Shown here in pieces: positions 9,307-18,194 of a stretch of DNA of 64,000 nt. The position numbers and the translations under genes are program-made. The notes beneath the pieces were generated by a model. That model made no database searches and was not told where the DNA came from. It was given only the letters and a program-made list of their open reading frames with translations. Position 1 is the stretch's first letter. Every line of letters starts with the position of its first letter. The stretch is from Fibrella aestuarina BUZ 2 (GTDB lineage: Bacteria; Bacteroidota; Bacteroidia; Cytophagales; Spirosomataceae), in NCBI RefSeq assembly GCF_000331105.1, contig NC_020054.1, forward strand, positions 3,594,478 through 3,658,477, written 5' to 3'.

Positions 9307-9375
9307 AAAGTTTGAGGTGTAAAGTTGGCCGATGCAAGCAACATATGCGTCGGCCAACTTTACACCTCAAACTTT
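9307..9375. repeat. Long inverted repeat between lytTR and fumC
   Basis: Arms 9307-9335 and 9347-9375 match at 28 of 29 positions with an 11-nt loop. The arm itself contains two variants of a GTGTAAAGTT-like unit. It probably ends transcripts of the H-NOX operon, but it has no T-run. It sits directly upstream of the fumC promoter. Confidence 0.85.
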
Positions 9376-9387
9376 AAATGCGAAACT

Positions 9388-9395
9388 TAACTTTG
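9388..9395 (+). promoter_or_regulatory. Bacteroidetes-type -7 element for fumC
   Basis: TAACTTTG is an exact match to the Bacteroidetes consensus TAnnTTTG, 30 bp before the fumC ATG. A clear -33 TTTG is not seen; that region lies in the hairpin arm. Confidence 0.55.
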
Positions 9396-9424
9396 CGCCG
9401 TAACGAACGTGTTTAAGAGTCAAC

Positions 9425-10828
9425 ATGGAATACCGCATAGAGAAAGACACGATGGGACAGGTGCAGGTGCCTGCTCACGTGTATTGGGGTGCCCAAACCC
9501 AACGCTCCATTGAAAACTTCAAAATCGCGCAGGACATCAACAAAATGCCGCGCGAGATTATTCAGGCCTTTGCGTACCTGAAAAAAGCCGCCGCCCTGAC
9601 CAACCTCGACGCGGGTGTGCTCTCCCAGGAGAAATGCGACCTGATCGGGCGCGTTTGCGATGAACTGCTGGCGGGCGAACTCGCCGATCAGTTTCCGCTG
9701 GTGGTCTGGCAGACGGGCTCCGGCACGCAGAGCAACATGAACGTCAACGAGGTGGTGGCCTACCGGGCGCACGTGCTCAACGGCGGCTCGCTCACCGACG
9801 AAAAGAAGGCGCTGCACCCCAACGACGACGTAAACAAGTCGCAGAGCAGCAACGACACCTTCCCGACGGCCATGCACATTGCGGCCTACAAAATCCTGCT
9901 CGACGTCACGATTCCCGGCATCAAGAAACTGCGCGATACGCTCGACGCTAAAGCGAAGGAATTTATGCACGTGGTGAAGATCGGACGTACTCACTTCATG
10001 GACGCGACACCGCTGACGGTAGGGCAGGAGTTTTCCGGGTACGTGTCGCAGCTCGACCACAGCCTGCGGGCGATCAACAACTCGTTGGCGCACCTGAGCG
10101 AACTGGCGCTGGGGGGTACGGCGGTGGGTACGGGCATCAACACGCCCCCTAACTATGCCGAAAACGTAGCCAAACACATCGCCAGCCTGACGGGACTCCC
10201 CTTCGTTACGGCCGAAAACAAGTTTGAAGCCCTGGCCGCCCACGATGCCATTGTGGAGGCCCATGGTGCACTGAAAACGGTAGCCGCCAGCCTGATGAAA
10301 ATCGGCAACGACATCCGCATGTTGTCGAGTGGTCCACGGGCGGGTATTGGTGAGCTGTTTATCCCTGACAATGAGCCAGGCAGCAGCATCATGCCGGGTA
10401 AGGTCAACCCCACGCAGTGCGAAGCCATGACGATGGTGGCCGCGCAGGTGATGGGTAACGACGTCGCCATCAACATCGGCGGCATGACCGGCCACTTCGA
10501 GCTGAACGTGTTCAAGCCGGTGATGATCTATAACTTCCTGCACTCGGCCCGCCTCATCGGCGACGTTTGTGTGTCGTTCAACGACAAATGTGCGGTAGGG
10601 ATCGAACCGATTCGGGCCAATATCGACAAGCACGTGCAGAATTCGCTTATGCTGGTAACGGCGCTGAACACGAAGATCGGTTATTACAAAGCGGCCGAGA
10701 TTGCGCAGACCGCCCACAAAAACGGCTCGACGCTCAAAGAAACGGCCGTGCAATTGGGTTACCTCACCCCCGAAGAATTCGATCAGTGGGTGATTCCCGG
10801 CGACATGGTAGGTACGTTGCCGGCCTAA
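9425..10828 (+). CDS. fumC: Class II fumarate hydratase
   Basis: A 467-residue homotetrameric TCA-cycle enzyme that hydrates fumarate to L-malate. The family signature [11 protein letters not shown] is present, as are the active-site segments [25 protein letters not shown] and [12 protein letters not shown]. Length is normal. It is monocistronic, with an exact TAnnTTTG promoter element upstream and an intrinsic terminator downstream. The product would feed malate to the quinone oxidoreductase and malic enzyme encoded elsewhere in this window. Confidence 0.98.
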   Translation: MEYRIEKDTMGQVQVPAHVYWGAQTQRSIENFKIAQDINKMPREIIQAFAYLKKAAALTNLDAGVLSQEKCDLIGRVCDELLAGELADQFPLVVWQTGSGTQSNMNVNEVVAYRAHVLNGGSLTDEKKALHPNDDVNKSQSSNDTFPTAMHIAAYKILLDVTIPGIKKLRDTLDAKAKEFMHVVKIGRTHFMDATPLTVGQEFSGYVSQLDHSLRAINNSLAHLSELALGGTAVGTGINTPPNYAENVAKHIASLTGLPFVTAENKFEALAAHDAIVEAHGALKTVAASLMKIGNDIRMLSSGPRAGIGELFIPDNEPGSSIMPGKVNPTQCEAMTMVAAQVMGNDVAINIGGMTGHFELNVFKPVMIYNFLHSARLIGDVCVSFNDKCAVGIEPIRANIDKHVQNSLMLVTALNTKIGYYKAAEIAQTAHKNGSTLKETAVQLGYLTPEEFDQWVIPGDMVGTLPA

Positions 10829-10851
10829 CATAGCCAATCTAATTTCAATGG

Positions 10852-10893
10852 AGTGCTGATGCGAAGTTCATGGCTTCGCATCAGCACTTTTTT
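10852..10893 (+). terminator. Intrinsic terminator of fumC
   Basis: Arms 10852-10866 and 10874-10888 are exact 15-bp complements with a 7-nt loop, followed by a T6 run. Confidence 0.92.
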
Positions 10894-10958
10894 ATGGTAT
10901 TAGGGCCGCGGAAATAAAAAAAGGATATATTGGTTACATGCTCAAGGGTGAAAAGCGA

Positions 10959-10966
10959 TATTTTTG
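10959..10966 (+). promoter_or_regulatory. Bacteroidetes-type -7 element
   Basis: TATTTTTG matches TAnnTTTG exactly, 48 bp before the ATG at 11015. No convincing -33 element is seen at standard spacing. Confidence 0.45.
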
Positions 10967-11014
10967 TAGGATAGGATAACGTATACGGGCGGTACAGGCT
11001 GAAGCGAAAAGAGT

Positions 11015-11824
11015 ATGAATGCGAGTTTATTGGGCGTAATTGGTTGTATATGGAGTGTAGCCGTGCACACAGCCACTGCCCAGACTAAGGCAGTTGACCC
11101 GCCTGGAGGCCAGGTAGAATACCGTGACAAAGGGTTGTATTTTGAAAAAATCGTCTACGCTGATAAGCCAAGGACCTATTTTACGATCAATACGTACCTG
11201 AAAGACAGCACATTATACAGTATCGAAACGTATAAATATGTTGAACGAGAAGGGCCAACTGGGTTTTCGGAATATGGAACAGTCCGGCATGGCATGACAA
11301 AAATTCTGTATCCAGATGGGCGCCTGCATGTGGTCCGTAACTATAAAAAAGGCCGTCTGGACGGACCGTTTATCGTGCATTATCCGTCGGGCGTAATCAA
11401 ACGAAAAGAATTCTATCGGCGGGGCGAATTGCAGAAGGGTACGTGCTATGATTCAGTAGGCGTACCTACGTCGTATGAACCGTTTCTCAAGCCACCCACG
11501 CCGACGGCGAGCTTGAATCAGCTCCGGGTGTATTTGGAAGAACGACGATTGCCCATTTTCAACCGATACACCATGCAGGGGCTGGTGCAACTGGCAATCA
11601 ATCAGGCGGGCGAAGTTGCCACGACGACGTGCCACTTAACCAAGAGAGACCCACTGATTGCCAGACAAGTTAAGGACGTAATCAGCGCAATGCCGCGTTG
11701 GGACGAACAGAAGCCGAACTGGAATCCAGGCACCGTGGATGGCACGCCTATGGCCTCAGAATGGGTGATACAGATTTATAAACAAGATAATGGGCTGAAA
11801 ATGGTGCTGCCCGTCCCTGACTGA
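11015..11824 (+). CDS. Exported YwqK/MORN-like repeat protein with TonB C-terminal-like domain
   Basis: A 269-residue protein with a probable cleavable signal peptide (residues 1-22, ending TATAQ). Residues about 95-150 hold antitoxin/MORN-like units (YPDGRLHVVRNYKKGRLDG, then HYPSGVIKRKEFYRRGEL), a pattern also annotated as the YwqK-family repeat. The last 100 residues resemble the TonB C-terminal fold seen in exported Bacteroidetes proteins (LVQLAINQAGEVATT and a terminal VIQIYK). The role is unknown, probably envelope-associated. Base composition here is visibly more AT-rich than that of neighbouring metabolic genes. Confidence 0.7.
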   Translation: MNASLLGVIGCIWSVAVHTATAQTKAVDPPGGQVEYRDKGLYFEKIVYADKPRTYFTINTYLKDSTLYSIETYKYVEREGPTGFSEYGTVRHGMTKILYPDGRLHVVRNYKKGRLDGPFIVHYPSGVIKRKEFYRRGELQKGTCYDSVGVPTSYEPFLKPPTPTASLNQLRVYLEERRLPIFNRYTMQGLVQLAINQAGEVATTTCHLTKRDPLIARQVKDVISAMPRWDEQKPNWNPGTVDGTPMASEWVIQIYKQDNGLKMVLPVPD

Positions 11825-12016
11825 TTGGTTTGCATGCCTACAAGTGCCAACCTATGGATTGTAGGTAGCCAAGCTCGATAGAGGGGCCATTTTACACGTA
11901 CGCCACTCCTACTAAATTCGATCTTACCAGTCGTTAGCTAACTAGCCAGATCCCGTTGTTCGCAACAGGATGCCCTTAGGCCAGAACAGGACAGATTTAT
12001 GTAATTTCCCTGAAAA

Positions 12017-12601
12017 TCAGGGTATTACGAAAACAGGCGCCGATACACTTGTCAGTTGTCTTCCGTTGTCGAGTTCAACCGTTATCGTAAAACGATGCCG
12101 GACTATCTGATCCGGGGCTACCTGTAGTTGCAAGATGATGCGGTCATTGGCAAAGCGTGCAGCTGTCGCTAAATAATTGGTTACCGATTGGGTATATGCA
12201 CCATCGTACGGAAAAATGTGGATGAATGGGGCCAGGTTTGTACCCGCAGGTAGGCCCGCGCTGTATGGCTGGTCGCTAGTGATGGTCATAGCTTTCAGTT
12301 TATCCAATGGACTATTGACAGGATCGCAGGCCATCAAACTACTGCCCCCCGCTGTTACCTGACTAACAAAGATTGGCTTGGCCAACAGTTGTAACTCAAG
12401 CTTCTGATAGGGTATCGTATCATTGGCCGATACCCGGCTAACCGTTGATTGGTCGGGACGTGTTTTCTCGTTACGGAATAAATCAAGTTGATAGGTATCA
12501 ATACGATACGAAGAGCCGCGGCAACCGTCCCCGCAGCCGATGAGGCCCGTCAACAGGGCGGGACCAAGTGCGAGCATCATGAAAAGGACAACGCGCTTCA
12601 T
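12017..12601 (-). CDS. Putative lipoprotein of unknown function
   Basis: A 194-residue protein with a hydrophobic N-terminus ending in the lipobox-like GLIGC (Cys23), so probably lipidated and attached to the outer or inner membrane. The mature part is mostly beta-predicted with no motif I recognise; there are Cys residues in GCRGS and MACDP. It is monocistronic, with the gene behind it (the YwqK-like protein) convergent. No function is assigned. Confidence 0.65.
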   Translation of the reverse strand: MKRVVLFMMLALGPALLTGLIGCGDGCRGSSYRIDTYQLDLFRNEKTRPDQSTVSRVSANDTIPYQKLELQLLAKPIFVSQVTAGGSSLMACDPVNSPLDKLKAMTITSDQPYSAGLPAGTNLAPFIHIFPYDGAYTQSVTNYLATAARFANDRIILQLQVAPDQIVRHRFTITVELDNGRQLTSVSAPVFVIP

Positions 12602-12750
12602 AAGCTGATAGTATGTTTAAAGTACACCCGGTTAGGACCTCGTCACGTTCCTAACCGTTGTAACCTGCGACTGTATTTAGGGCACGATTTTTTGATAAGA
12701 CAGATAATATAGCCTGTATGAAATAACAATCATTGATGAATTGATTCTTC

Positions 12751-12815
12751 AAAAAAAGCCCGGCCCCTTCACTATCGATGATTTTGCACGAATCACTGCT
12801 GGTAAAAGGGCCGGG
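12751..12815 (-). terminator. Terminator downstream of the RidA gene
   Basis: CCCGGCCC at 12759-12766 pairs with GGGCCGGG at 12808-12815. On the minus strand the stem is followed by a T7 run (A7 at 12751-12757). The loop is long, about 40 nt. Confidence 0.7.
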
Positions 12816-12820
12816 TTTCC

Positions 12821-13288
12821 TTACTCTGCTAGTTCAAACATCGCTTCGATTTCAACGGAGATGTTGCCGGGCAGCGAGCCCATCCCGACGGCGGAACGTA
12901 CCCCGACGCCGTTTTCTTCGCCCCAGATCTGTAGGAAAAGCTCGCTACAGCCGTTGATGACTTTGGGGTGTTCGCCAAACTCGGGTACGGCATTCACCAT
13001 GCCCAGTACTTTTACCACGCGTTTGATGCGGTTGAGGCTGCCGAGCGCCGCCTTGAGCGTAGCCAGAATGGCCAGGCCCGTTTGCTGCGCGGCCGCTTTT
13101 CCGAAGTCCATGTCCACGTCGGAACCCACGCGACCGGTCATCAGACTGTCGTCGGGCATGTACGGGCCATGCCCCGATACGTAAATGAAATTGCCGACGA
13201 TCAGGCAGGGTTTGTAGACGCCCTTGGGTGCTGGAGCAGGTGGAAGCTGGAGGCCGAGGGCCGCGAAATTTTCGTCTGGAGTAGTCAT
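12821..13288 (-). CDS. RidA/YjgF-family protein (enamine/imine deaminase-like)
   Basis: A 155-residue RidA-like protein. The C-terminal region VRSAVGMGSLPGNISVEIEA contains the Arg that in RidA binds the carboxylate of 2-aminoacrylate, and the N-terminal FIYVSGHGPY strand is typical. It belongs to the longer subgroup, about 150 residues, rather than the classical 128. It is the last gene of a minus-strand run that includes a serine hydrolase (48-nt gap). The activity of this subgroup is uncertain. Confidence 0.9.
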   Translation of the reverse strand: MTTPDENFAALGLQLPPAPAPKGVYKPCLIVGNFIYVSGHGPYMPDDSLMTGRVGSDVDMDFGKAAAQQTGLAILATLKAALGSLNRIKRVVKVLGMVNAVPEFGEHPKVINGCSELFLQIWGEENGVGVRSAVGMGSLPGNISVEIEAMFELAE

Positions 13289-13336
13289 AATGCGTTTGAC
13301 GGTTGTGGTGTAAAGTTGGTTGGTGTGTACGGGCTA

Positions 13337-14587
13337 CTAATCGATGGCTGCTAAAACCCGCTTTACCATGCCATCCAGGGCTTTATTGTCGATCCAGCGG
13401 ACCACCATCACCAGGTCATGTTCGGCGTCGACGTAGACCATGTTGGTGCCATTGCCGAGGTGGTAAAAACTGCTGGCCGGCGCCGAGGGAAGCAGCTTGC
13501 GATCGGTATTCAGGAAGTAGTTCATGTAGCCGTAAGTGGGTTGGGCCGGTGTCGGTGTCGTGGCCTGCGCGATCCACTGCGCCGACAGCAGCTGCCGGCC
13601 GTTCCAGTTGCCTTTGTGTAGGGTGAGCAAGCCAAAACGGGCCATGTCGTAGGCGTTGATGAACAGTCCGCCGCCCCAATGCCCGCCGCCACTCACCGAC
13701 TGTACCGGTTGCCCGTCGAGCACAATCCAGGCGTTGCGGTAGCCCGTCCAGCGCCAAGTGGTCGACGCGCCGATGGGGTCCATGATTTGCTCTTTCAACA
13801 CCTGCGGCAGCGGTTTTCGCCAGACGCTGGTTGCTGCCAGGGCGAGCGCATTAACGCGCACGTCGTTATACTCGTAAACCGTGCCAGGTACGTTGCGCGG
13901 ACGGTTGAGCCACTTGGCCGGGTCGGGGTCGGGGCGGTCGGCCCAGTCGGGTTTGCCCCAGAGCGTACCTTCCCAATCGCTGGTCTGGCGGAGCATGTGG
14001 TCCCAGGTAAGCGTGCGGTTGTGAGGCGTCTCGAAGGGCGTAAGCAACTCGGGCTGGCCGAAGTCGTCGGCGGGCCGCGCTACCGGTTGGCCGTACAGTT
14101 CAATGGGCGGCACGTACGGGGCTACGGTGTCGGTTACGCTGCGGATCAGCCCCCGATCGACGGCCAACCCGACGACCGTTGAGAGAAAACTCTTGGTCAC
14201 GCTATGGGTGATGTCGCAGCGGTGTGGTTCGCCCCATTCCGCCACGATATAGCCTTTGTACACGATCACGCCCGACGGCTCGCCCCGGTCGGCAAAGGGG
14301 CCAATCGCGTAGCCGTAAGGCTCTTTACCAAACGTCTGGTAGTGCGACTGCTCCATGCTGCGCGGGTTTTTGATCTCGTTGGCCCGATGGAACGCGATTG
14401 CCTCCTGAATGGCGCCGGTGCTCAGCCCCAGTTGGGAGGGAAGCTTATGCTGCCAGACCTGCGCCGTGGGGAAATAGGGGGTTTCTTTCTGGGCTGTTTT
14501 GCGCTGGGCGACCGCTAGCGTCACGCAGGTCAGCCCCAACAGCAGCGTTGTGTTGATGGTAGCGGGTAAGGTCATAACTCGAAGCAT
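13337..14587 (-). CDS. Exported serine hydrolase, beta-lactamase class C fold
   Basis: A 416-residue protein with an N-terminal signal peptide (cleavage near residue 28, AVAQ). The catalytic SxxK motif is Ser129-Val-Thr-Lys132. The second motif is Tyr240-Asn-Asp242, and the third is probably HLGNG near the C-terminus. It belongs to the broad beta-lactamase/D-aminopeptidase/esterase group; the substrate is unknown. It starts 18 nt after the MG2-like gene stop, so it is part of the TonB-receptor operon. Periplasmic. Confidence 0.88.
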   Translation of the reverse strand: MLRVMTLPATINTTLLLGLTCVTLAVAQRKTAQKETPYFPTAQVWQHKLPSQLGLSTGAIQEAIAFHRANEIKNPRSMEQSHYQTFGKEPYGYAIGPFADRGEPSGVIVYKGYIVAEWGEPHRCDITHSVTKSFLSTVVGLAVDRGLIRSVTDTVAPYVPPIELYGQPVARPADDFGQPELLTPFETPHNRTLTWDHMLRQTSDWEGTLWGKPDWADRPDPDPAKWLNRPRNVPGTVYEYNDVRVNALALAATSVWRKPLPQVLKEQIMDPIGASTTWRWTGYRNAWIVLDGQPVQSVSGGGHWGGGLFINAYDMARFGLLTLHKGNWNGRQLLSAQWIAQATTPTPAQPTYGYMNYFLNTDRKLLPSAPASSFYHLGNGTNMVYVDAEHDLVMVVRWIDNKALDGMVKRVLAAID

Positions 14588-14605
14588 TAGTCGGTAGCCG
14601 GGCTT

Positions 14606-17011
14606 TCAGTGCGCCACGTCCTGCACCGTAAAGGTATGGCTGGCGGTCGTAAAGCGGCCATCGGCGGTGAGGGCCTGCACCACTACCAGATAACGCCCCG
14701 CCTGATCCGACGTGTAAAACGTGAGGCCCGCTTTCCCGGCCGCCTGCGTGGTTACCTGCGGGTTCCAATAGAGCAATTGCCGGAGATCGGGAAGGCGGCT
14801 GGCCTGCTGCGCGGCGGTGCTGTAGCTGGGGGCGGCAAATTCGCGGCGGGCCTGAAGGCCATCGTAGTCGAGCACCACCGCTTTGGGGTCGAGACGATAA
14901 CCCGCCAGATCCTGCTTGTAGGAGTTGAGGCTCAGCACGCCCGAATAAGCCAGTGGTCCCAGAAAGTAGCGGCTCGTCATGACGTCGATGGTCCGGAATT
15001 TGAGCGGGCTAATGGCCATAAGCTGATCGGTATCGAAAACAGGTACCCCGTCGATCAGCATCAGCGGTGGCTCGTCGAAAAAGGCTTTGCCGGGCAGGTT
15101 GTTGGCCCGTAACGCGAACCGTCCGCCTGATAGTCGTTTCACCGCTATCCCCGGTACGTATTCGCTGAACACTTCTTCCATCGTCTGAAACCGCGTGTAG
15201 GCGTCCAGCCGGTAGTGTTCGTCGGGGCGGCCGTAGAAGGTGCTGCTGTCGGCTGCCGGGAGGGGCGGCGTTGTAGCAAAATAATGATTCTGAACCTGCA
15301 TGGCCAGGCTGCGGGTCGTCAGGGCGTCGCGCATGGTGGGGGGCAGGTCGAATAGGGGTAGGGATGAGGCCGTCGCCGGTTCAGCATAGGGACTGAGTAG
15401 GTCAACCCGGTAGCTGCTATCTACTTGTGCGGGTTGTAGCACCAGTTCGTGCGGCCCCACCAGTTGGGGTAGTTCATACCGAACGTACCCAGCCGCATCG
15501 CTGCGGCGACTATAGAGGCGGCTCCCCTGGCCCGGCACCGAGAGGTAAGCCGGTACGTCGGCAGCGGGTTGGCCGGTGCGGGCGTTCAACACCCGCCCCC
15601 GGACGGTCAAGCCTCGTGACTCGGGTAGGATGGGGATGGCACTGGGTGTCGGGTTCAGCACGTTGTCCCACCGGAAACGGCGCCAGCCGTGGGTCAGCAT
15701 CAGGTTGTTGCGGGCCAGATCGGCGTCGGGGCCGGACTGCGTCAGGTAGTAAGCCGGGTTCTCGACCGCACCCCGCAGGTCGGAGGCGAGCCAGAGGTAC
15801 TCTGGCAGGTTGACCGGATCGAGTGGGGCGAGCGAATCGAGTTGAAACACCGCAACCGACGCATCGGCTGTAGCGGTGGTGCCACTGGGCAGGCTGGTGG
15901 CGAGCGTCAGGGCCACGGGCGTGCGCGCGGCGTAGGTGCTTTTGTCGGTGGTTAGCCGGGCCGTGAGGCTGGCGCTAGGCTGGCGGAACCAGAGCCGTTC
16001 ACAAACGGGCTGCCCCGCGGCCGTGAACACAGTAAGGTGCGACACGCCTTCGCCCAACTGCTGCACGGGCACCGTGAACGTGGCCTGTCCATCGCGCAGC
16101 ACCTGCCGATCACTCACCCCAATCACCTGCCGCGTGTGGCCGAGCAGATACACCTCGGCGTTGGTCTGGCCAGGTACGTTGCTCCGTACCGTAACCTGAA
16201 GCTGCTCGTTCGGCCCCGCTTCGACCTGCATGGTATACCCTTCTGGCGTGACGGCCGGCGTGATGGGCCGAACCACACTGCGCCCCCGCACATCCGTGAG
16301 CCGGAGGCGGTAGGTGGTGTTGGCCGTGGGTGTCAGCCGGAACGTACCGATCCCGAATCGATGCGTGGTAAACCGGGCCACGGTGTCGTTGGTCTGCGTC
16401 AGCACAACGCCCCGATAGGCCGCGCCGCGCCCCGTCTTGAGGTCGGTAGCCTGCACCGCCACGGTGGCTGGCAGGCCTGCCACCAGTTGCCCACCTTCGG
16501 GGTAGCTCTGCACCGACCAGGAGAGGGTATCCGCCGGGAGTGGCAGCTCGGGTTTACGAAACGGGTTGACGAGGGTAATGACCTTTTCGAAGAAAAAATC
16601 GGGGCTGGTTCCCCGCATCCACTGGGTATAGGCCCGCAACACATACGTACCCGACGGCATCGACACGGGCAGCGCCATGGCCCCGTTGCCGCCTTTGTCG
16701 CCCAGCGCAACGGTATGTTGAAGCACCGCCCGCTGGTCAGTATTGATCAGCTCGATATAGGCTACCTTGCTTACTGACAGGGGTTGGTGCGCCGACCCAT
16801 CGACGTAGAACAGCCGGAACCAGAGGGTTTCGCCGGGCAGGTAAACCGACTGATCGGTGTGCACATATAGTTTCTCCTGAAGGTGTTGTTTCCGGTACGT
16901 GTCGAACCGCGCCTGGATCTGCGGCAGGGGTTGCGCCAAGACCGACCGGATGGTGAGACACAGGCCCAGCCAACCCAGGTAGTTACGGTGATTCAGGAAA
17001 ACGTGCAGCAT
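14606..17011 (-). CDS. MG2-domain-like exported protein with TonB plug-like C-terminus
   Basis: An 801-residue exported protein with a signal peptide (residues 1-26, ending SVLAQ). An N-terminal macroglobulin (MG2-like) domain has the hallmark EKLYVHTDQSVYLPGETLWF. Several Ig-like/MG repeats follow, then a carboxypeptidase-regulatory-like segment (about 465-530). The C-terminal part, with LRANNLPGKAFFDEPPLMLIDGVPVFD, resembles a TonB-receptor plug. This architecture is common in Bacteroidetes beside DUF4249 lipoproteins and TonB receptors, as here. Likely a periplasmic or surface accessory of the receptor complex; its precise role is unknown. Confidence 0.75.
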   Translation of the reverse strand: MLHVFLNHRNYLGWLGLCLTIRSVLAQPLPQIQARFDTYRKQHLQEKLYVHTDQSVYLPGETLWFRLFYVDGSAHQPLSVSKVAYIELINTDQRAVLQHTVALGDKGGNGAMALPVSMPSGTYVLRAYTQWMRGTSPDFFFEKVITLVNPFRKPELPLPADTLSWSVQSYPEGGQLVAGLPATVAVQATDLKTGRGAAYRGVVLTQTNDTVARFTTHRFGIGTFRLTPTANTTYRLRLTDVRGRSVVRPITPAVTPEGYTMQVEAGPNEQLQVTVRSNVPGQTNAEVYLLGHTRQVIGVSDRQVLRDGQATFTVPVQQLGEGVSHLTVFTAAGQPVCERLWFRQPSASLTARLTTDKSTYAARTPVALTLATSLPSGTTATADASVAVFQLDSLAPLDPVNLPEYLWLASDLRGAVENPAYYLTQSGPDADLARNNLMLTHGWRRFRWDNVLNPTPSAIPILPESRGLTVRGRVLNARTGQPAADVPAYLSVPGQGSRLYSRRSDAAGYVRYELPQLVGPHELVLQPAQVDSSYRVDLLSPYAEPATASSLPLFDLPPTMRDALTTRSLAMQVQNHYFATTPPLPAADSSTFYGRPDEHYRLDAYTRFQTMEEVFSEYVPGIAVKRLSGGRFALRANNLPGKAFFDEPPLMLIDGVPVFDTDQLMAISPLKFRTIDVMTSRYFLGPLAYSGVLSLNSYKQDLAGYRLDPKAVVLDYDGLQARREFAAPSYSTAAQQASRLPDLRQLLYWNPQVTTQAAGKAGLTFYTSDQAGRYLVVVQALTADGRFTTASHTFTVQDVAH

Positions 17012-17050
17012 GGTCGAAATAGGGTACGTTGGGTATGTGGCTAAACAGGA

Positions 17051-18193
17051 CTAAGGCCAGTAGGCCGGTTTGACAATGGTGCCCCGATCCCGGCAATCGG
17101 TACAGGCCACCCCCGTGGCGATGTAGCTGCCTTCGCTGCCCGGCACGGGGGCAACCACCGCGTAGCCGCCCACCTGCCCCAGAAAATTGGCCAGGGGCTG
17201 GCGTGGTTTGGGAATGGTGTCGAGAAAACAGCCTTCATAACCCGTGCGAACCAGATCAAGCGAGAGCGCAGCGGGGCGGTCGATGAAGACGCGGCGCTCT
17301 TCAATCGTGCGGCCTTCCAGAAAGCCCAGCACCGGCTCGGTGGGGTTGGTCAGGCAGGTGAAATTGCCCCCCACCTGCGACGGGAGCGGATCGAAGAGGC
17401 TACCCAGTTGCTCGGTCGTTTTTTGCAGGTTGTCCCAGTACGCGTAGGCTTCGGGCGATAGCGCAAACTGCCGCACCAGCAGGCTATAGCGGATGGCCAG
17501 TTTGGGCGAACTGCCCGGAATGAAGAGCAGCGGCGCCCGCTGCACGACATCCTGCGACAGCCGGGCCGTGGAGCCCAGCAGAATGCGGGTCGACGCTTCG
17601 GTGCGCCAGCAGTGGTTCAGGTCGGGGCCTTCTCGCTGTACCACTTTATTGTTCACAAAGGCGTAGGGTGACTGATAAGGCGTGCGGAATTCGAAGGTGT
17701 CTTCGTAGTTCCAGCGATAATAGCGCGTCTTATTGGCCGGGTCGTGGGTGTTGACGTAAATCTGCAACCCGTTGTTTTCGACGGACCAACTGATGCTATC
17801 GATTTTCGGCGTGGGCTGAATGGTGATGAGCTCCGACTGGTACTCGCTGCCCCCCGTCGTTTTGATCCGTACCCGGTACGTCTTGCCCTGCACCAGCGAG
17901 GTGGACTCGAGGGCGTAGGTGCCCTGCCCTCGTTCGGTGAAGGCGTAGGTAGCCCCGTCGGTGGCCTCGACCCGGATCGTCGCCTTGAGTTCGGGCGACG
18001 GGGTGCGGGGCTCTTCCAGGTTTTGCGTGCGCGACAGCTTGATTACGCTGACGCCGTTGGTCAGCGCCCCGTCGACCACCAGATAGCGGTTCGGGGCCGT
18101 AATCTCGGGCGGCCGGTAGGGGTCTACGCAGCTGTCGAGCAGGATCGGTAGGAACAGGGCCAGCAGGCGGCAGGCATCCCAGGTAAGGCGCAT
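17051..18193 (-). CDS. DUF4249 family lipoprotein
   Basis: A 380-residue lipoprotein with a lipobox ending at Cys22 (LLDSC). The start of the mature protein resembles the DUF4249 family (VVDGALTNGVSVIKLSRTQ). In Bacteroidetes this family is encoded next to a TonB-dependent receptor and is thought to act as its surface partner. Here the ATG lies one base from the TonB receptor stop and the MG2-like gene follows after 39 nt. Substrate unknown. Confidence 0.88.
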   Translation of the reverse strand: MRLTWDACRLLALFLPILLDSCVDPYRPPEITAPNRYLVVDGALTNGVSVIKLSRTQNLEEPRTPSPELKATIRVEATDGATYAFTERGQGTYALESTSLVQGKTYRVRIKTTGGSEYQSELITIQPTPKIDSISWSVENNGLQIYVNTHDPANKTRYYRWNYEDTFEFRTPYQSPYAFVNNKVVQREGPDLNHCWRTEASTRILLGSTARLSQDVVQRAPLLFIPGSSPKLAIRYSLLVRQFALSPEAYAYWDNLQKTTEQLGSLFDPLPSQVGGNFTCLTNPTEPVLGFLEGRTIEERRVFIDRPAALSLDLVRTGYEGCFLDTIPKPRQPLANFLGQVGGYAVVAPVPGSEGSYIATGVACTDCRDRGTIVKPAYWP

Positions 18194-18194
18194 A

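Noticed and set aside
9413..10837. 474-codon open frame antisense to fumC
   Set aside because: Shadow of a GC-rich coding sequence. The fumC signature on the plus strand is unambiguous, and the antisense product is His/Arg-rich with no domain.
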